From positions 1 to 64,000 of the forward strand of contig KQ964249.1 of assembly GCA_001566295.1 (NCBI GenBank): DNA of 64,000 nt, in the 5' to 3' direction. Source of the DNA: Microdochium bolleyi. Taxonomy: Eukaryota > Ascomycota > Sordariomycetes > Xylariales > Microdochiaceae. The stretch's first letter is position 1, and every line of letters starts with the position of its first letter. Shown piece by piece: positions 8,400 to 18,623 of this stretch. The position numbers and the translations under genes are program-made. The notes below the pieces were generated by a model. That model did no database searches, was not told the origin of the DNA, and was given only the letters and a program-made list of their open reading frames with translations.

Positions 8400-10719
8400 C
8401 TAAGTCCTACGCTTCCGGAACAACACCTCAACAAACGTGTCTGGGAGCGCCATTGTACCGATATAGAGAGGCTTGGCCTTTACGCCATCGGGGAATTTGA
8501 AGTCGTAGCGCAACAGAAGCATCGACAGGATGAGCTTCATCTCATGCGTGGCGAGGAACCTGCCAGGGCTTTATTTGCGACGCGAAGATCAAAACACAGA
8601 ATCAGCTTAGAGGAAAGGAGAGAGCCCCCTGGATTAACGGAGGATGAGAAGGCACCGATGAAGTAGAAGAAGAGTTTTGGAGAAGAAAGGCAGATAACGT
8701 ACCAAGGGTGACGCCCAGCGCCAAAGACATTGAAATTGGGGCCTGTGGTCAAGAGAGTCTTCTGCACAGTGCCCTGCTCCCGGGCCTCGTTGTACGAGCG
8801 GAGAGGATCGAAAATCTCGGGGTTCACGTACACCTCGGGATCGTAGTGTGTGATGAGTGTTGGCGACCCGATCTTGGCACCCTTGGGAATGACGGTCCCG
8901 TCGGAGAAGGTGAACTTCTGCCGCGCGTTGCGCTGAATGGCCACTGTAGCAGTTCAGAGAGGGCGTCAGTAAATGTGAAGTCGGCCAGCCTGATTATTGG
9001 AGACAGGTGGGGAGAATAAAGGATGAGAGACCGGCGTGAAAGTAGGAAGCTTGACTTACTTAGTCCGAGGTTGCTGCTCCGACCCGCTTCGCGGAGGAAG
9101 CTGTCCATCTTAGGAAGTTTGCCGAGTGTCTCGAGAGTGATCTTGCCGTCTTGGAGATTCGCCTCAACTTCCTCGCGAAGCATGCCGACATACTTTTCTG
9201 GGTTCTCTGCCAGGATGTAGAGGGCGCCGGTAAATGTCTGAAACCCCCGGCGATCGCGTCAGCCTCTGTATTGCTCTGTCTAGCGAAGAAAGGCGATTGG
9301 GGTATATGGCGTTGACAAACCATGACCGTGGTATGGATCGAGCCCACATTGAGCGCCATGATCCGCTCGGACAGCTGTGGCATAGTTTTTTCAATCGGGG
9401 GCGCGGCGTCTATCAACCACTGTAGCAGGTCGTCAGGCGCCTCGCCGTTCTCGTCGACGTCGTGCCCATCCAACCGCTTCTGGATGAAGTCGGCTAGGAA
9501 CGTCTCCGCCCTCTTACGGTACGTGGTACACGGCATGAAGCGCACGATGAAGCTGTGGTAATGAAAAAATGCCCCATTTACTTAGCGAGTTTGTTCTCTT
9601 TATAGGATATAAATTAAAGGATACGCAGGAGTTTGGTACTCACCTCTTGAACCAGTCGGGAAACACCTTGATCAGCTCGGCCGAGATAACGACGTATTCT
9701 GCATAATCTATAGCTACACGAAGGTATGCCTCGTTGCGACCTCCCAATGTGCATATCAGTCAGACATGGTATCCATAGAGATCAGGTAGAGAAGCCGCTC
9801 AGTGGGAGTCGCAGGGAGGAAGGGCTTGGAACTCACAGAATTTGGTGCCCACGTAGATGCGGTTCGCGATCCGCGCAACAATCATAGCCATATTATTGTA
9901 TAATAGGAACGGCGTGTACTCTACCCCATCGGCACGAGTCAGCAAGACCGAGCAGGACGGAATCTGGTCGATTCTTTCTCTATCAGTGCTGATGCTGGCG
10001 CAACTCACCCTCCGGAGAGCCAAATATGTCGTCCATCGCAAGGGTGGCCTCATCAATCATGTCGGGAGTCTTGGCGTTGATCTTTCTGGTTACAGGCCCC
10101 TTAACTACAGCTGTATGATAAGTCCGGTGGCCGATTCCGTAGCCCATAGTGAAGGGGATTTGTTGTTGCTAGAGAGGGTGGCGTCAGAACTCATGATTTT
10201 CCGCCCCCTTTACCATCAAGTGCTAGACAGCAGGTACAATGGCGGGGTCTCTGGCTTTGTTAACGTACATCGTTGGCGCCGTCCTGCATACTCAGAACAT
10301 TGTCTGGCGCCCTCAGATACTCGGATACCTTGGCGCGGTCTGTGACGAGTACGTACTCGCCCTGGTGTGTTGTAATAAGAAACATCCCATTCTTGGTCTT
10401 CTTGGCTGCCTCGGTGACCAAACGAACGGGGTCACGCAGGAAGTGGAAAGCAGCAATCCACGAGCCGAGGATGGGAATCGGGATGCTGGTACGGCCGACC
10501 GCCTCAACCTTGGGCTATCATCACAAACACCAGAAATACTGTAAGCTTCTTGCCTCGTCTTTGAATACATGAGAGATACGGAAAGACGCAACCAGGTCGA
10601 CTCACCGAGATACTGGCCCGTTTGTAGTCAAGCCACAAGAGCCAGCCGACAAAGGCCGCAACAGCAGCCTTGGCGGGCGAGACTTCGGCCAACAGTGGCA
10701 GTATGGTGGTTGCTGACAT
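8400..10719 (-). CDS. Cytochrome P450 monooxygenase
   Basis: A haem-thiolate monooxygenase that would insert oxygen into a hydrophobic substrate at the ER membrane. Nine exons join in frame to 504 residues: 10719-10606, 10508-10269, 10168-10009, 9920-9837, 9740-9644, 9552-9321, 9237-9060, 8943-8703, 8568-8400. Residues ~12-30 form an N-terminal membrane anchor. The I-helix region reads NVGSIHTT, the K-helix ExxR is EAGR, and the haem loop is FGAGRHPCPG, with its Cys codon split by the last intron. The N-terminal third (GRTSIPIPILGSW; NQQIPFTMGYGIGHRTYH-like) resembles fungal terpenoid-type P450s of the ent-kaurene-oxidase kind; this class is an inference. It is divergent from the 209-aa gene at 11281. 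One exon-2 acceptor is ambiguous by 6 nt. Confidence 0.9.
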
Positions 10720-10962
10720 TGTGCGATGTATTGTTGGTTGAGCGATCAAATTCCCTGCCACTGCCTGGGTTTGCGAGCACGAGATCAAATTGCCAAACAG
10801 CACAGGTGCTCGAAGACTAGGGGAAATGCTGATCAAAAAGGAGCCCTCGGTCTTGCAGAAACATACAGATGAGAAGAGCAGCGGCTCTAGGCTGCTTAAC
10901 AAGCCTCACCCGGTGGTGGCGTTGTCACTTGTGGGGAGACGTTTCGCTCGCGTCAGGCTGGT

Positions 10963-10970
10963 TGACTCGG
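10963..10970 (+). promoter_or_regulatory. TGACTCGG motif, P450 promoter
   Basis: Part of GTTGACTCGG, 244 bp upstream of the P450 start codon. It belongs to a motif set shared by the five oxidative genes. Confidence 0.55.
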
Positions 10971-11044
10971 TGTGGCAAGTTCCGGCCAGGGCCCCACACT
11001 GACAGCAAACGTTCCCGACTCCGCATTTATTACGTCGGGTGGAG

Positions 11045-11052
11045 TGACTCGG
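11045..11052 (+). promoter_or_regulatory. TGACTCGG motif, promoter of the 209-aa gene
   Basis: 229 bp upstream of the ATG at 11281. The same word as at 10963, in the same shared divergent promoter. Confidence 0.55.
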
Positions 11053-11118
11053 CCAGTCTTCGGCCAGGCAACATAGCTACGCAAGGCATCAGACGTCACG
11101 CCAACCCCGGTATGCTCG

Positions 11119-11126
11119 CTATAAGG
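11119..11126 (+). promoter_or_regulatory. Possible TATA element
   Basis: CTATAAGG, 155 bp upstream of the ATG at 11281, within CTCGCTATAAGG. A near-identical CTCGCTTATAAG stands between the monooxygenase and hydrolase genes. Confidence 0.35.
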
Positions 11127-11280
11127 ACTGCTGGGTAATGGAGACGGTGCCACCTTGTGGACTCTACCAGGATGCTCGTATCAACGTATAGAGACAAGAC
11201 GTCTCCCAGAATAATTTCAATCAGCCCACACTCCACGCCTCACCGCTATCACATCCCCGATCCCAAATACCGTACCCAGC

Positions 11281-11910
11281 ATGTCCGAAGGAACAGCGGC
11301 TCAGATGGCGGCCTACACCGAGGTGCTCCTCAAGCACACAACGGTCCTGGACGAGCCCGTCACCGAGATCGTCATCTTCAAACTTAAGCAGCCGCACACC
11401 CAAGAAACTACACACGACTTTGAGACACGCATTCTGCTCAACTCAGCCGCGGGCAAGGGCGTGCTGCGCACCAGTTGGGGATACTCGCTAGACGACCCAT
11501 CCACGCTCATCTGGCAGATTGACTGGGAGCGCATCCAAGACCACTGGGATTTTTGGCAGAGCGAACGGTTCACACCCGTCATGCAGGGCATCTCAGACCT
11601 CTTTGTGCCCGGGCGGCCACTCGTCCGCCACTTTCGCTTCGCGCCCGTGGGAATGTTGCACGACGACTTTCAGCTCATCTCCGTCTGGGACCATGGTCAG
11701 CCGGGTGCCAGCGAGGCCGACGTCCTCGCTGAGCTTGGGCACTCGTCCGGATCCGCCAAGGGTGCCTACGCGGTCGACATGCAGGAGGAAACCTGGTATT
11801 GTGCCGCGGTCGGATTTGCGACCGAGGAGGAGGCGCGGGCGAGCAAAGTCACCGGTCGCGGCGAGTCGCATCTTGTCAAATTCAAGGTGTTAGCTCCAGG
11901 CGAAAATTGA
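11281..11910 (+). CDS. Unknown 209-aa protein, possibly a two-half alpha/beta-barrel (ABM-like) fold
   Basis: A single exon with its own ATG and no signal peptide or membrane segment. I do not recognise a named enzyme. The sequence is rich in Trp and aromatic residues. It appears to have two similar-sized halves, each starting with a strand-like segment (EIVIFKL; FQLISVWD) and containing helix-like stretches. This is reminiscent of dimeric alpha/beta-barrel proteins often found beside oxidases in fungal clusters. That assignment is a guess from pattern only. It is divergent from the P450, convergent with the monooxygenase, and shares the TGACTCGG promoter word. A role as an accessory protein or small catalyst in the same pathway is therefore likely. 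Confidence 0.8.
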   Translation: MSEGTAAQMAAYTEVLLKHTTVLDEPVTEIVIFKLKQPHTQETTHDFETRILLNSAAGKGVLRTSWGYSLDDPSTLIWQIDWERIQDHWDFWQSERFTPVMQGISDLFVPGRPLVRHFRFAPVGMLHDDFQLISVWDHGQPGASEADVLAELGHSSGSAKGAYAVDMQEETWYCAAVGFATEEEARASKVTGRGESHLVKFKVLAPGEN

Positions 11911-12551
11911 GACCACGTAATAGCACAAGCAGTTTCATTTCAAATGATACTGTATGTTAAGCTTGCCAGGCTTGACTTGGAGTAATGCTTCCACGTTTCG
12001 CAAACAAGGATATGACTCTGCCCGCGCTGTTCACTCTCGCAAGCGAGCTTGACAGGCGAATAGACATCTGAACGCTTTCCATATAGTTGGTCCACATGAC
12101 TAGCTGGAGAATTGAGGTCGTAATCTCCTTAACAAGGTCTAGACCTTTCCACACAAGCTGACGCTTACGCAATGACAGCCAATCAGTTCAGGTTAGTGCA
12201 AAATACACAGGAGTATAGTAATCGGAGGTCTGAATGAAAACTCACTTCCCAAAGCAATTCGAGCTGGTCAGTAGTCCCTCACTAGCATCAAAGCTCGTGA
12301 TTGTCTTATTAGAGCCGGCAATTTCTAACCGAGACTCAAATCCCTTAAATATTACTACAAACCAGTCCTTGAGGCCCTTAGCTAAGTCGATTATTTCATG
12401 ACCGCAAAAGTACGTACATTTGTAAAATGAGACCGTAATCTATGAGAGCGTGAACAGCAATGCAATGGACACATCGTAGCACGCAGCGAGATCCACATTT
12501 ATAGAGGTAATGTACTCCAAGACAGACGCCTTTACAGTCCTAACAGAAAGT
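11911..12551. other. Intergenic, with weak open frames on the minus strand
   Basis: Two minus-strand segments are open without convincing starts: about 12420-12250 and 12172-11957, the second containing a SVQMSIRLSSSLARVNSAGR-like helical stretch. They could be remnants of a decayed gene. I cannot assign a family. The rest is the shared 3' region of two convergent genes. Confidence 0.25.
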
Positions 12552-15080
12552 CTAAACAATTGTCCAGGGCGTGTCCGAGTTGCGCAGGTACGGCGTCATA
12601 CCGTGGAAATCAGCCTCTGTCTCCGCCTTGATGCGGCCGTTGCCGAGAAACGCCCACGGGTTTGCGTCCAAGTAGGTCATATTCCAGTGCTCCCAGCGTG
12701 GCGTTCTAATGGTCTTGAGGTAGTGCATCGACTTCACATGGCGCGCAGCAAACGAATGTCAGTCCAGTTCTTCTCGAAGCTGGTATAATGTGGGGACATG
12801 AGAGAGATGCACGTGTGGCTGTGCTGTTGTGGTGGAGAGGGGGAGATCTCAAAACAGAGCAAACGGTACTCACGCTACCGCCCCAGACCATGGGTTTTCC
12901 GTCAGTCGTGTTGTTCTTGTACCAGCTCCTGCACGGGGCCGAGAAGACGCTCGTCTCGCACCAAGCGTCGACGTACTCGTTGAGGTGGGAGGTGACGGTC
13001 TCCTTGACCTCGAGCACCTTGATGCGGTCCGACTGCATCTTTTTCACGGCCGCGATGACGTACTCGAGCTGCGTCTCGAGACAGGGCAGCACAGTACCGT
13101 TGCCCAGATTGCCACGTGGTCCGTTCATGACAAAGTAGTTTGGCATCCTGGGTGCCGCGAGGCCGAGGTAGCAGTTGGGTATGGGGCTCCAGAGGTCCTT
13201 GATGTCGACGCCGTCTCTTCCTTGGAGCTTAAAGTGCGGCGTCCATGCCATGTCGAAGCCTGTGGCGCAGATTATCATATCTACTTCGGTGTAAGCCCCG
13301 TCGGCTGTCGTGATGCCCTTCTCATCGATGCTCTGGATGTGCGAGAAGGTGAAGTCGACATTCGGCTCGACCAGGGCCTCGAGGTAGCCGTCTCCGGGCG
13401 TCAGGCGGCGACAGCCTACGGCCCATTCCGGGATAAGGTTCTTTGTGAGGACCGGGTGGTCCTTCAGTCGCTTCTTCATGTTGTCCCGCATGTACCAGCC
13501 GGCCATCGCCGAGGCCTCGGTGTCCTTGTAGAAGATGCCAAAGTTGACGTTGATGCTGTATTCGATTTTCTTGCGGTAGAGGAGTAGGTGGTCCGGGTCG
13601 GCAGCCAGGGCCTTCCTCTCGGCTTCCGTGTATGCTCTCTGCATCACCATTGGGTCGGCAACTGTCTGAGGCATCTCGGCCTCTCGCAGCTTCTCCGGCA
13701 AGTCGACTTCGATCCTTTGCATCGGGGGCGTGATGAAAGTTGGGCCCCTCATAAAGCTTGTCAACTTACTGGCGGCTAGGAGGATTTTTTCCGATTTAGT
13801 ATTGAAAGTCCTGTATGGAAGCAATGATGATAGAGGTCTATAGTTGACACGTCACCAATAAAACGAACTTACTCTTCTGTATCTGAGGTATTATCTGGAT
13901 TGCCGAAGAGCCGTTGCCGAGAACCGCGACGCACTTGTCGGCCCAGTTTTTGGAACCTATGCAACGAGTCGGGTCAGCGTTGTCAGTATCGACTGCGCAG
14001 GGTCGCCACCCAGCGGCGACGCGAGAGTCTCAACTTACCATCCCAGGCAGCGGAGTGCATAAGGTCGCCTTTGAAAGAGTGGAGACCCTCGATCTGTGGC
14101 CCTGGGACGGTTGGAAGAGATCAGCAGTTGTCAGCATTAGCTCCAACGATGTATTGTTCCATGGGGTGGATGGAGCAGGAAACACACATTTCCAGCGGTT
14201 GATCAGGCCGGAGCCGTTGACGAGGACGTGACACCAGTCCGTGAACGTCTGACCGTCATGCTCTACTTTGACCTCCCACTGGCCGCTGTCCTCGTGCCAG
14301 AAAGCACCAACCACTCTATGCTTTAGCTTAATGTACTTGCGGAGGTTGTACTTGTCACAAAATCCAACAAAGTAATCTTGAATTTCTGGCGACCCCTGTG
14401 TACTGCCGCGTGAGAAATCCTGGCGCCTTTTCAATGGAAGAGTAGTAGTTTGTGGAACCTTACAGCATAGTACGCGGACCAGTTGGGGTTTGGCTCGAAG
14501 GTGTAACTATTTATGTCCACGTTGAGCATACGTGGTGCGGCGTTTTTAGTGGATTTGGAACGGTCTTACGTGTAAATGTGTGCTGGTCTGCCCGGTGGAA
14601 TTCAGGTTAGATCAAGGCGCCTGGATATTTTCTGGGGCAGAGGGAGCGATGCGGCCAGGACTCACACATCGCAAGCGCAGCCAGGATATCGATCTGCAGG
14701 TTCGCCCCACTTGTTAGCTTCTATACCGTGTCTAGTACTGCGAAGACGTAGAAACCCAGGCTTTGCTTACTCTCGTACCAAGTGCCTCCAACCTCTTCAT
14801 TCTTCTCGTAGCACACGAGCTCGTAGTTATCGAGCTGGCGCTCCATCTTGAAGGCCGCGCAGAGGCCCGTGGCGCCGGCGCCAATGTGGACGATGCGGAT
14901 GTTCCGCGGCTGCGAGTGCCACTGGTCGAGCATTTGGAAGCCGCTGCTGTCTTGGCCGTTAGTGGCGTTGCTATTCGACACTGGCGTCTCACCAGCGAGA
15001 GCAGCGGTAGCCGCGGCGACTCCGGTGTCGGTATGCCTATTTTTAGCTGCCGGTTCGGCGGTGTGCAAATCCTGGGTCAT
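12552..15080 (-). CDS. Baeyer-Villiger-type FAD/NADPH monooxygenase
   Basis: It would insert oxygen next to a ketone to give an ester or lactone. Nine exons join in frame to 611 residues: 15080-14771, 14693-14666, 14587-14570, 14506-14464, 14395-14188, 14101-14039, 13956-13873, 13775-12874, 12731-12552. The FAD Rossmann motif is IGAGATGLCAAFK (about residue 63), followed by EEVGGTWYE and the RYPGCACD segment typical of this class. The NADPH Rossmann motif is VLGNGSSAIQ, and ICATGFD is the conserved late motif. The strict BVMO fingerprint FxGxxxHxxxW is matched only loosely by LHSFKGDLMHSAAWD, which still has the His and Trp. Length fits cyclohexanone-monooxygenase-like fungal enzymes. It is divergent from the hydrolase at 15527, which is the enzyme needed to cleave its ester product. 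Confidence 0.88.
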
Positions 15081-15197
15081 CGTGGAGGCTGTGACAAGGT
15101 GTGTGGCTGATTTCTTGGAGAGTTGATGGCCAGGTAGTGTTGTTTACGAGTACAGCCAACACACCAGGACGAGTACTGTATGCCATTACTATACTCG

Positions 15198-15205
15198 CTT
15201 ATAAG
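15198..15205. promoter_or_regulatory. Possible TATA element, palindromic CTTATAAG
   Basis: 118 bp upstream of the monooxygenase start and 322 bp upstream of the hydrolase start. It is a perfect palindrome, so it could serve either strand; distance favours the monooxygenase. Confidence 0.35.
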
Positions 15206-15287
15206 TCGGCGCCAGCAACGAAGACTGCCCTAGAGCTCCCCCGCACAAGACATTGCGTAAGTTGTGGGGCCCTCGTTACCCCATAGT

Positions 15288-15295
15288 TCGAGTCA
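15288..15295 (-). promoter_or_regulatory. TGACTCGA motif, monooxygenase promoter
   Basis: Minus-strand GTTGACTCGA, 208 bp upstream of the monooxygenase ATG. A member of the shared motif set. Confidence 0.5.
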
Positions 15296-15340
15296 ACCGC
15301 ACCAAGTCGCCCCGGGGCCACATCTTAACATAAGCTGAGC

Positions 15341-15348
15341 TGACTCGA
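15341..15348 (+). promoter_or_regulatory. TGACTCGA motif, hydrolase promoter
   Basis: Plus-strand copy 179 bp upstream of the hydrolase ATG at 15527. A member of the shared motif set. Confidence 0.5.
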
Positions 15349-15526
15349 CACGTCAGCCCTTATCAGCCCCAGACCAGTTCCTGGACCAGCTTGGGGACGC
15401 ACCTGCAATACTCGTGAATCCCCAGACTTCCCCGCATTTACACGCCGCGGCTACGGTTTTGCAGATAGTGACTCCTGCACCTCCCGAGTTCCGCAGGTGC
15501 GACAATCTTCGCCACGTACACTTACT

Positions 15527-16616
15527 ATGTCGTCCAGTGCCATCAACCCGGCCATCGTCGTCCCCGGCGCAGCTCATGCTTTCCCCTATGGGACCTACCT
15601 CGGTTTTGCATCCTGGGCACTGCGCAGACTTGTAGCCTCGCTCTCTGGTGATGGCTCGGCTTTTGACAAGACTATAGTCATTCCCACTCCAGGGCTCGGC
15701 GATGGCGGCGTCCGAGCCTCTATCTGCTTGCCGAAGTCGAACCCTGCTGGCAAGCTGCCGTGTGTCGTTGTCTTCGAGGGTGGCGGCTTTATCCTCGGCG
15801 AGCCTAATGATGGGCAGGACATGGACCGAGTGATGGCAGACGAGGTTTGGGGCAACCCCACAGCCATCTCAGACGTGCTTAGCTGACACTGCAGAGTGAC
15901 AGGCCAGCTCTATTGTCATATCCCTAGATTACGCCAAGTCACCACGATACCCGTTCCCTCACGCTCTGCTCCAGGGCTACGAAGTTCTCAAGTGGCTACA
16001 GACCGACCAGCCACTCAAAACCCTCTCAGTCGACATCGACACCTCACGCATAGCACTGCTTGGTAAATCCGCTGGCGGCAACCTCGCCAGCGCGCTTTCA
16101 CTACTCGTGTCCTTCACCAAAGGGCCATGCGCCAAGTACCGCGGCGACCTTGGCCCCGACTTTCGCCTCTCTGCGCAGCTTCTGCTATATCCCTCGACCT
16201 CCAACAACCAGCTCTACCGCCACCGATACGCGGCTACCGACGATGCCGCCCGCGCAAAGAGCCTGCCCGTGTGGATGGCTGAGCTCATGGAGTACGCCTA
16301 CCTACCGCCTGGGATCAATGCGGAACAAATCTTTGTGGCGCCAAATCTGGCAACCCCGGAGCTGCTCGCAGAGCTAGCCCCCAACTTGCCCCCTTGCGCA
16401 CTGTTCCTGGCTGGCCTAGACTGCCTCAAGGATGAAGGGCGTCGATACGGACAATCACTGCAGGCGGCTGGAGTCCACACTAAGTTCCTCGAGTACCCAG
16501 AGGCTATACACGGGTTTCCACATTACAAGCCCGGGCAGGCCGATTATCGTGAAGAGGATGTCAAATCCTGCACGGCGAGTATTGTTAGAATATTGAACGA
16601 CGGGTTTCGGCATTAG
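15527..16616 (+). CDS. Alpha/beta hydrolase of the hormone-sensitive-lipase type (esterase)
   Basis: Two exons (15527-15844, 15903-16616) give 343 residues. The 58-bp intron has a GCTGAC branch site, and its removal restores a continuous core reading DEASSIVISLDYAKSP. The nucleophile elbow is GKSAG, the likely acid is Asp in LDCLKDEG, and the likely base is His in AIHGFP, so the triad appears complete. The oxyanion motif, HGGG in this family, reads EGGGF here: His is replaced by Glu. No signal peptide, so probably cytosolic. It would hydrolyse a carboxylic ester or lactone. Its divergent partner, a Baeyer-Villiger-type monooxygenase, makes exactly such bonds, so joint action is a reasonable inference. 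Confidence 0.87.
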
Positions 16617-18019
16617 CAAACTAAGTTCACCGGCAGCAAATCATCATGGTGCCTGCGTGTTTTTCGCCATGTTTGTTTCGTTGTGAGTCGCCGATCATGT
16701 CATCTGGGTATCGTTGCAAAGACTCAGAAACTGCATCGCGCAAGGAAGTCTCTCAGAACTTCTGTACATGGCGATTCACTCGTGAACATCTAAGACTGCG
16801 CAAGAGAAATATGGATCAAGGCTACAGGACTGAATCATTCGTCCATTCAGTGCATGTAGACTGCCAAGTCTATGTCTGAGCCACAGCGCCAAGTACTTTT
16901 TGAACTGCCTCGCATGGTTGCAGTTATGTACGGCAGATAAGTGAAATGCTTCACCAATCTCAGCTGAGTAAGGTCCAAGAAGTCACTGCCTCGACGATTT
17001 AAGTTCGGTCGCTGCTGCCCACACGACGGTAATTGCGCCCACTCGGCCTCCAAATACAAAGGCGCAATCGATCTCGGCGGTCCGGCCCTAAGTGAACTGC
17101 CCGCCTCTCTACCTCTCTACTCTCTTCCCCACTCCGTGGCGGCTGAAAGACTGGAATTTCGGGATCTGAGTCAGCAGTGCCGCTCAGGATAATCATAGCC
17201 AGTAACAACAAGAGCCCGATGTACGAGCTCGTTGGTTTGTTCCTGAAAAGCCCAAGACTCCTTGAAGCCAATGCAGCAATAGACCCCCTATTACTCCCAC
17301 CCCCTGGTCGTGCCTGGGGAGAGCCAGCTGGCTGAAAACGTGAGCCTTTCACATTGCCTTAGGGTCTAGCATACGTGGTCTTTTCCCCAATGTACGTGCC
17401 GGCCGCACAGCACAACAATAGAGTTTGAGTTATTACGCTCCCTACAGGGACATGACTCAAGCTAATAGGTGTAATAACTGTCCCACGACTTTGGCTTTGC
17501 CCGTGTGATCAGGTCCTGGACGTGTCGTTGCAATTCAGCCACGACTTCAATATTGACTCGTGGCAACTGAGTCAGCTGAGCAAGGACGCGGGCTGGGGTC
17601 CCCCGCGACCCGGCCCAGGCGCGTCGAACGGAAAGCGTGTCCGGTCTAATTCCCCGCAATCGGAGAGAGGCGTCCACAGACATAATTCAGTCCTGTGCAC
17701 AGCAGTTTCGAAGTGTGGCACACGACATGAGGTCACACTTAAGGATATGTTTGGAAACCAGGTCGTCGCCGGTTCTGCCGCTGTTATTCGATTTATTGTG
17801 CCATAGCGCCATATGATTACCCATTGCTGCAAGTTTCAGGCCTTTCGCATATTGGCCTAGACTTGGACCAACTTCTAGCCACGATGAATTCAGTGCTAAT
17901 GATTCGGCCTGCAGCAAGCGGGTCAATGCGGCGAGGTGGTCGGCCAGGAAAGTGGGTATCTAGTCACGCTTGAAGGGTCATGAGCACGTATGTCTCTATC
18001 TGTGGGGGCACGAGCTGCC

Positions 18020-18027
18020 TGACTCGG
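18020..18027 (+). promoter_or_regulatory. TGACTCGG motif, distal dehydrogenase promoter
   Basis: 597 bp upstream of the ATG at 18624. The sequence continues TTCGG. Confidence 0.4.
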
Positions 18028-18260
18028 TTCGGAGCAGATTGATCACATCTGCTCAAAGCTTTCAAAACCAAGAAGTGGGGTACCACTGCTGCGAGGACCG
18101 AGGCCTGGAATAAAGGGTGGAATAAAGGGTGGAGACAGCCTTGTTCAGGGGAAGGTTGCTCGAAACTTCCCATGTTATCCACATCTCGGAATGGCAGTCA
18201 ATTCACGCTACTATGTTGGTACAACGAGTGCAGGATCCATTCGGGATCTTATTGGAATCA

Positions 18261-18268
18261 CCGAGTCA
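18261..18268 (-). promoter_or_regulatory. TGACTCGG motif, dehydrogenase promoter
   Basis: Minus-strand GTTGACTCGG, the same ten bases as in the P450 promoter; 356 bp upstream of the ATG. Confidence 0.5.
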
Positions 18269-18369
18269 ACACGATACACCGCCGTTATCAAGTACGAATA
18301 CGAACACGGGTTGTACAATACCGTGTCCCCCCTCCCCCACCCCACTCCCTAACGCGGCCGAAGGGAATG

Positions 18370-18377
18370 TGACTCGG
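18370..18377 (+). promoter_or_regulatory. TGACTCGG motif, proximal dehydrogenase promoter
   Basis: 247 bp upstream of the ATG at 18624, almost the same distance as the motif in the P450 promoter. Confidence 0.55.
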
Positions 18378-18623
18378 GCGAACTGACACCGGTACCTCAC
18401 TCAGCTTCATTGCGATCTCCGCATATGCCAGGGTTCAGGCAGATGCATTGGCAAAGCAGCTATTGCGTTGGTCGCCAAAGGTAGACCACAGGCCTGCTCG
18501 AAGACCCGCGGTCAGGACTTGGTTTTAAACAACTACATTTCTTATCCACGCCGAGCCGGCGTCGTCATCCTTCCTTTCCCTCCCGAAGAACCAACGCTCG
18601 TCACACATTCCTTCTGTCTAGCA

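Larger units (their letters stand above)
16617..18623. other. Long intergenic region upstream of the dehydrogenase
   Basis: About 2 kb without a convincing gene. A minus-strand frame at 17352-16999 has a hydrophobic stretch (YIGLLLLLAMIIL) but no recognisable relatives and doubtful composition. Four TGACTCG words lie in the right half (17554, 18020, 18261 minus, 18370), plus TGACTCA at 17453. The right half is the probable regulatory region of the dehydrogenase gene. Confidence 0.45.

Noticed and set aside
15283..15300. GTTCGAGTC, the T-loop consensus of tRNAs
   Set aside because: The flanking bases do not form a T-stem and no A-box or acceptor stem is present; the word belongs to the TGACTCG motif set.
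16999..17352. 117-codon minus-strand frame with one hydrophobic segment
   Set aside because: A single hydrophobic run with charged, Arg/Pro-rich flanks and no recognisable relatives; not enough to call a gene.
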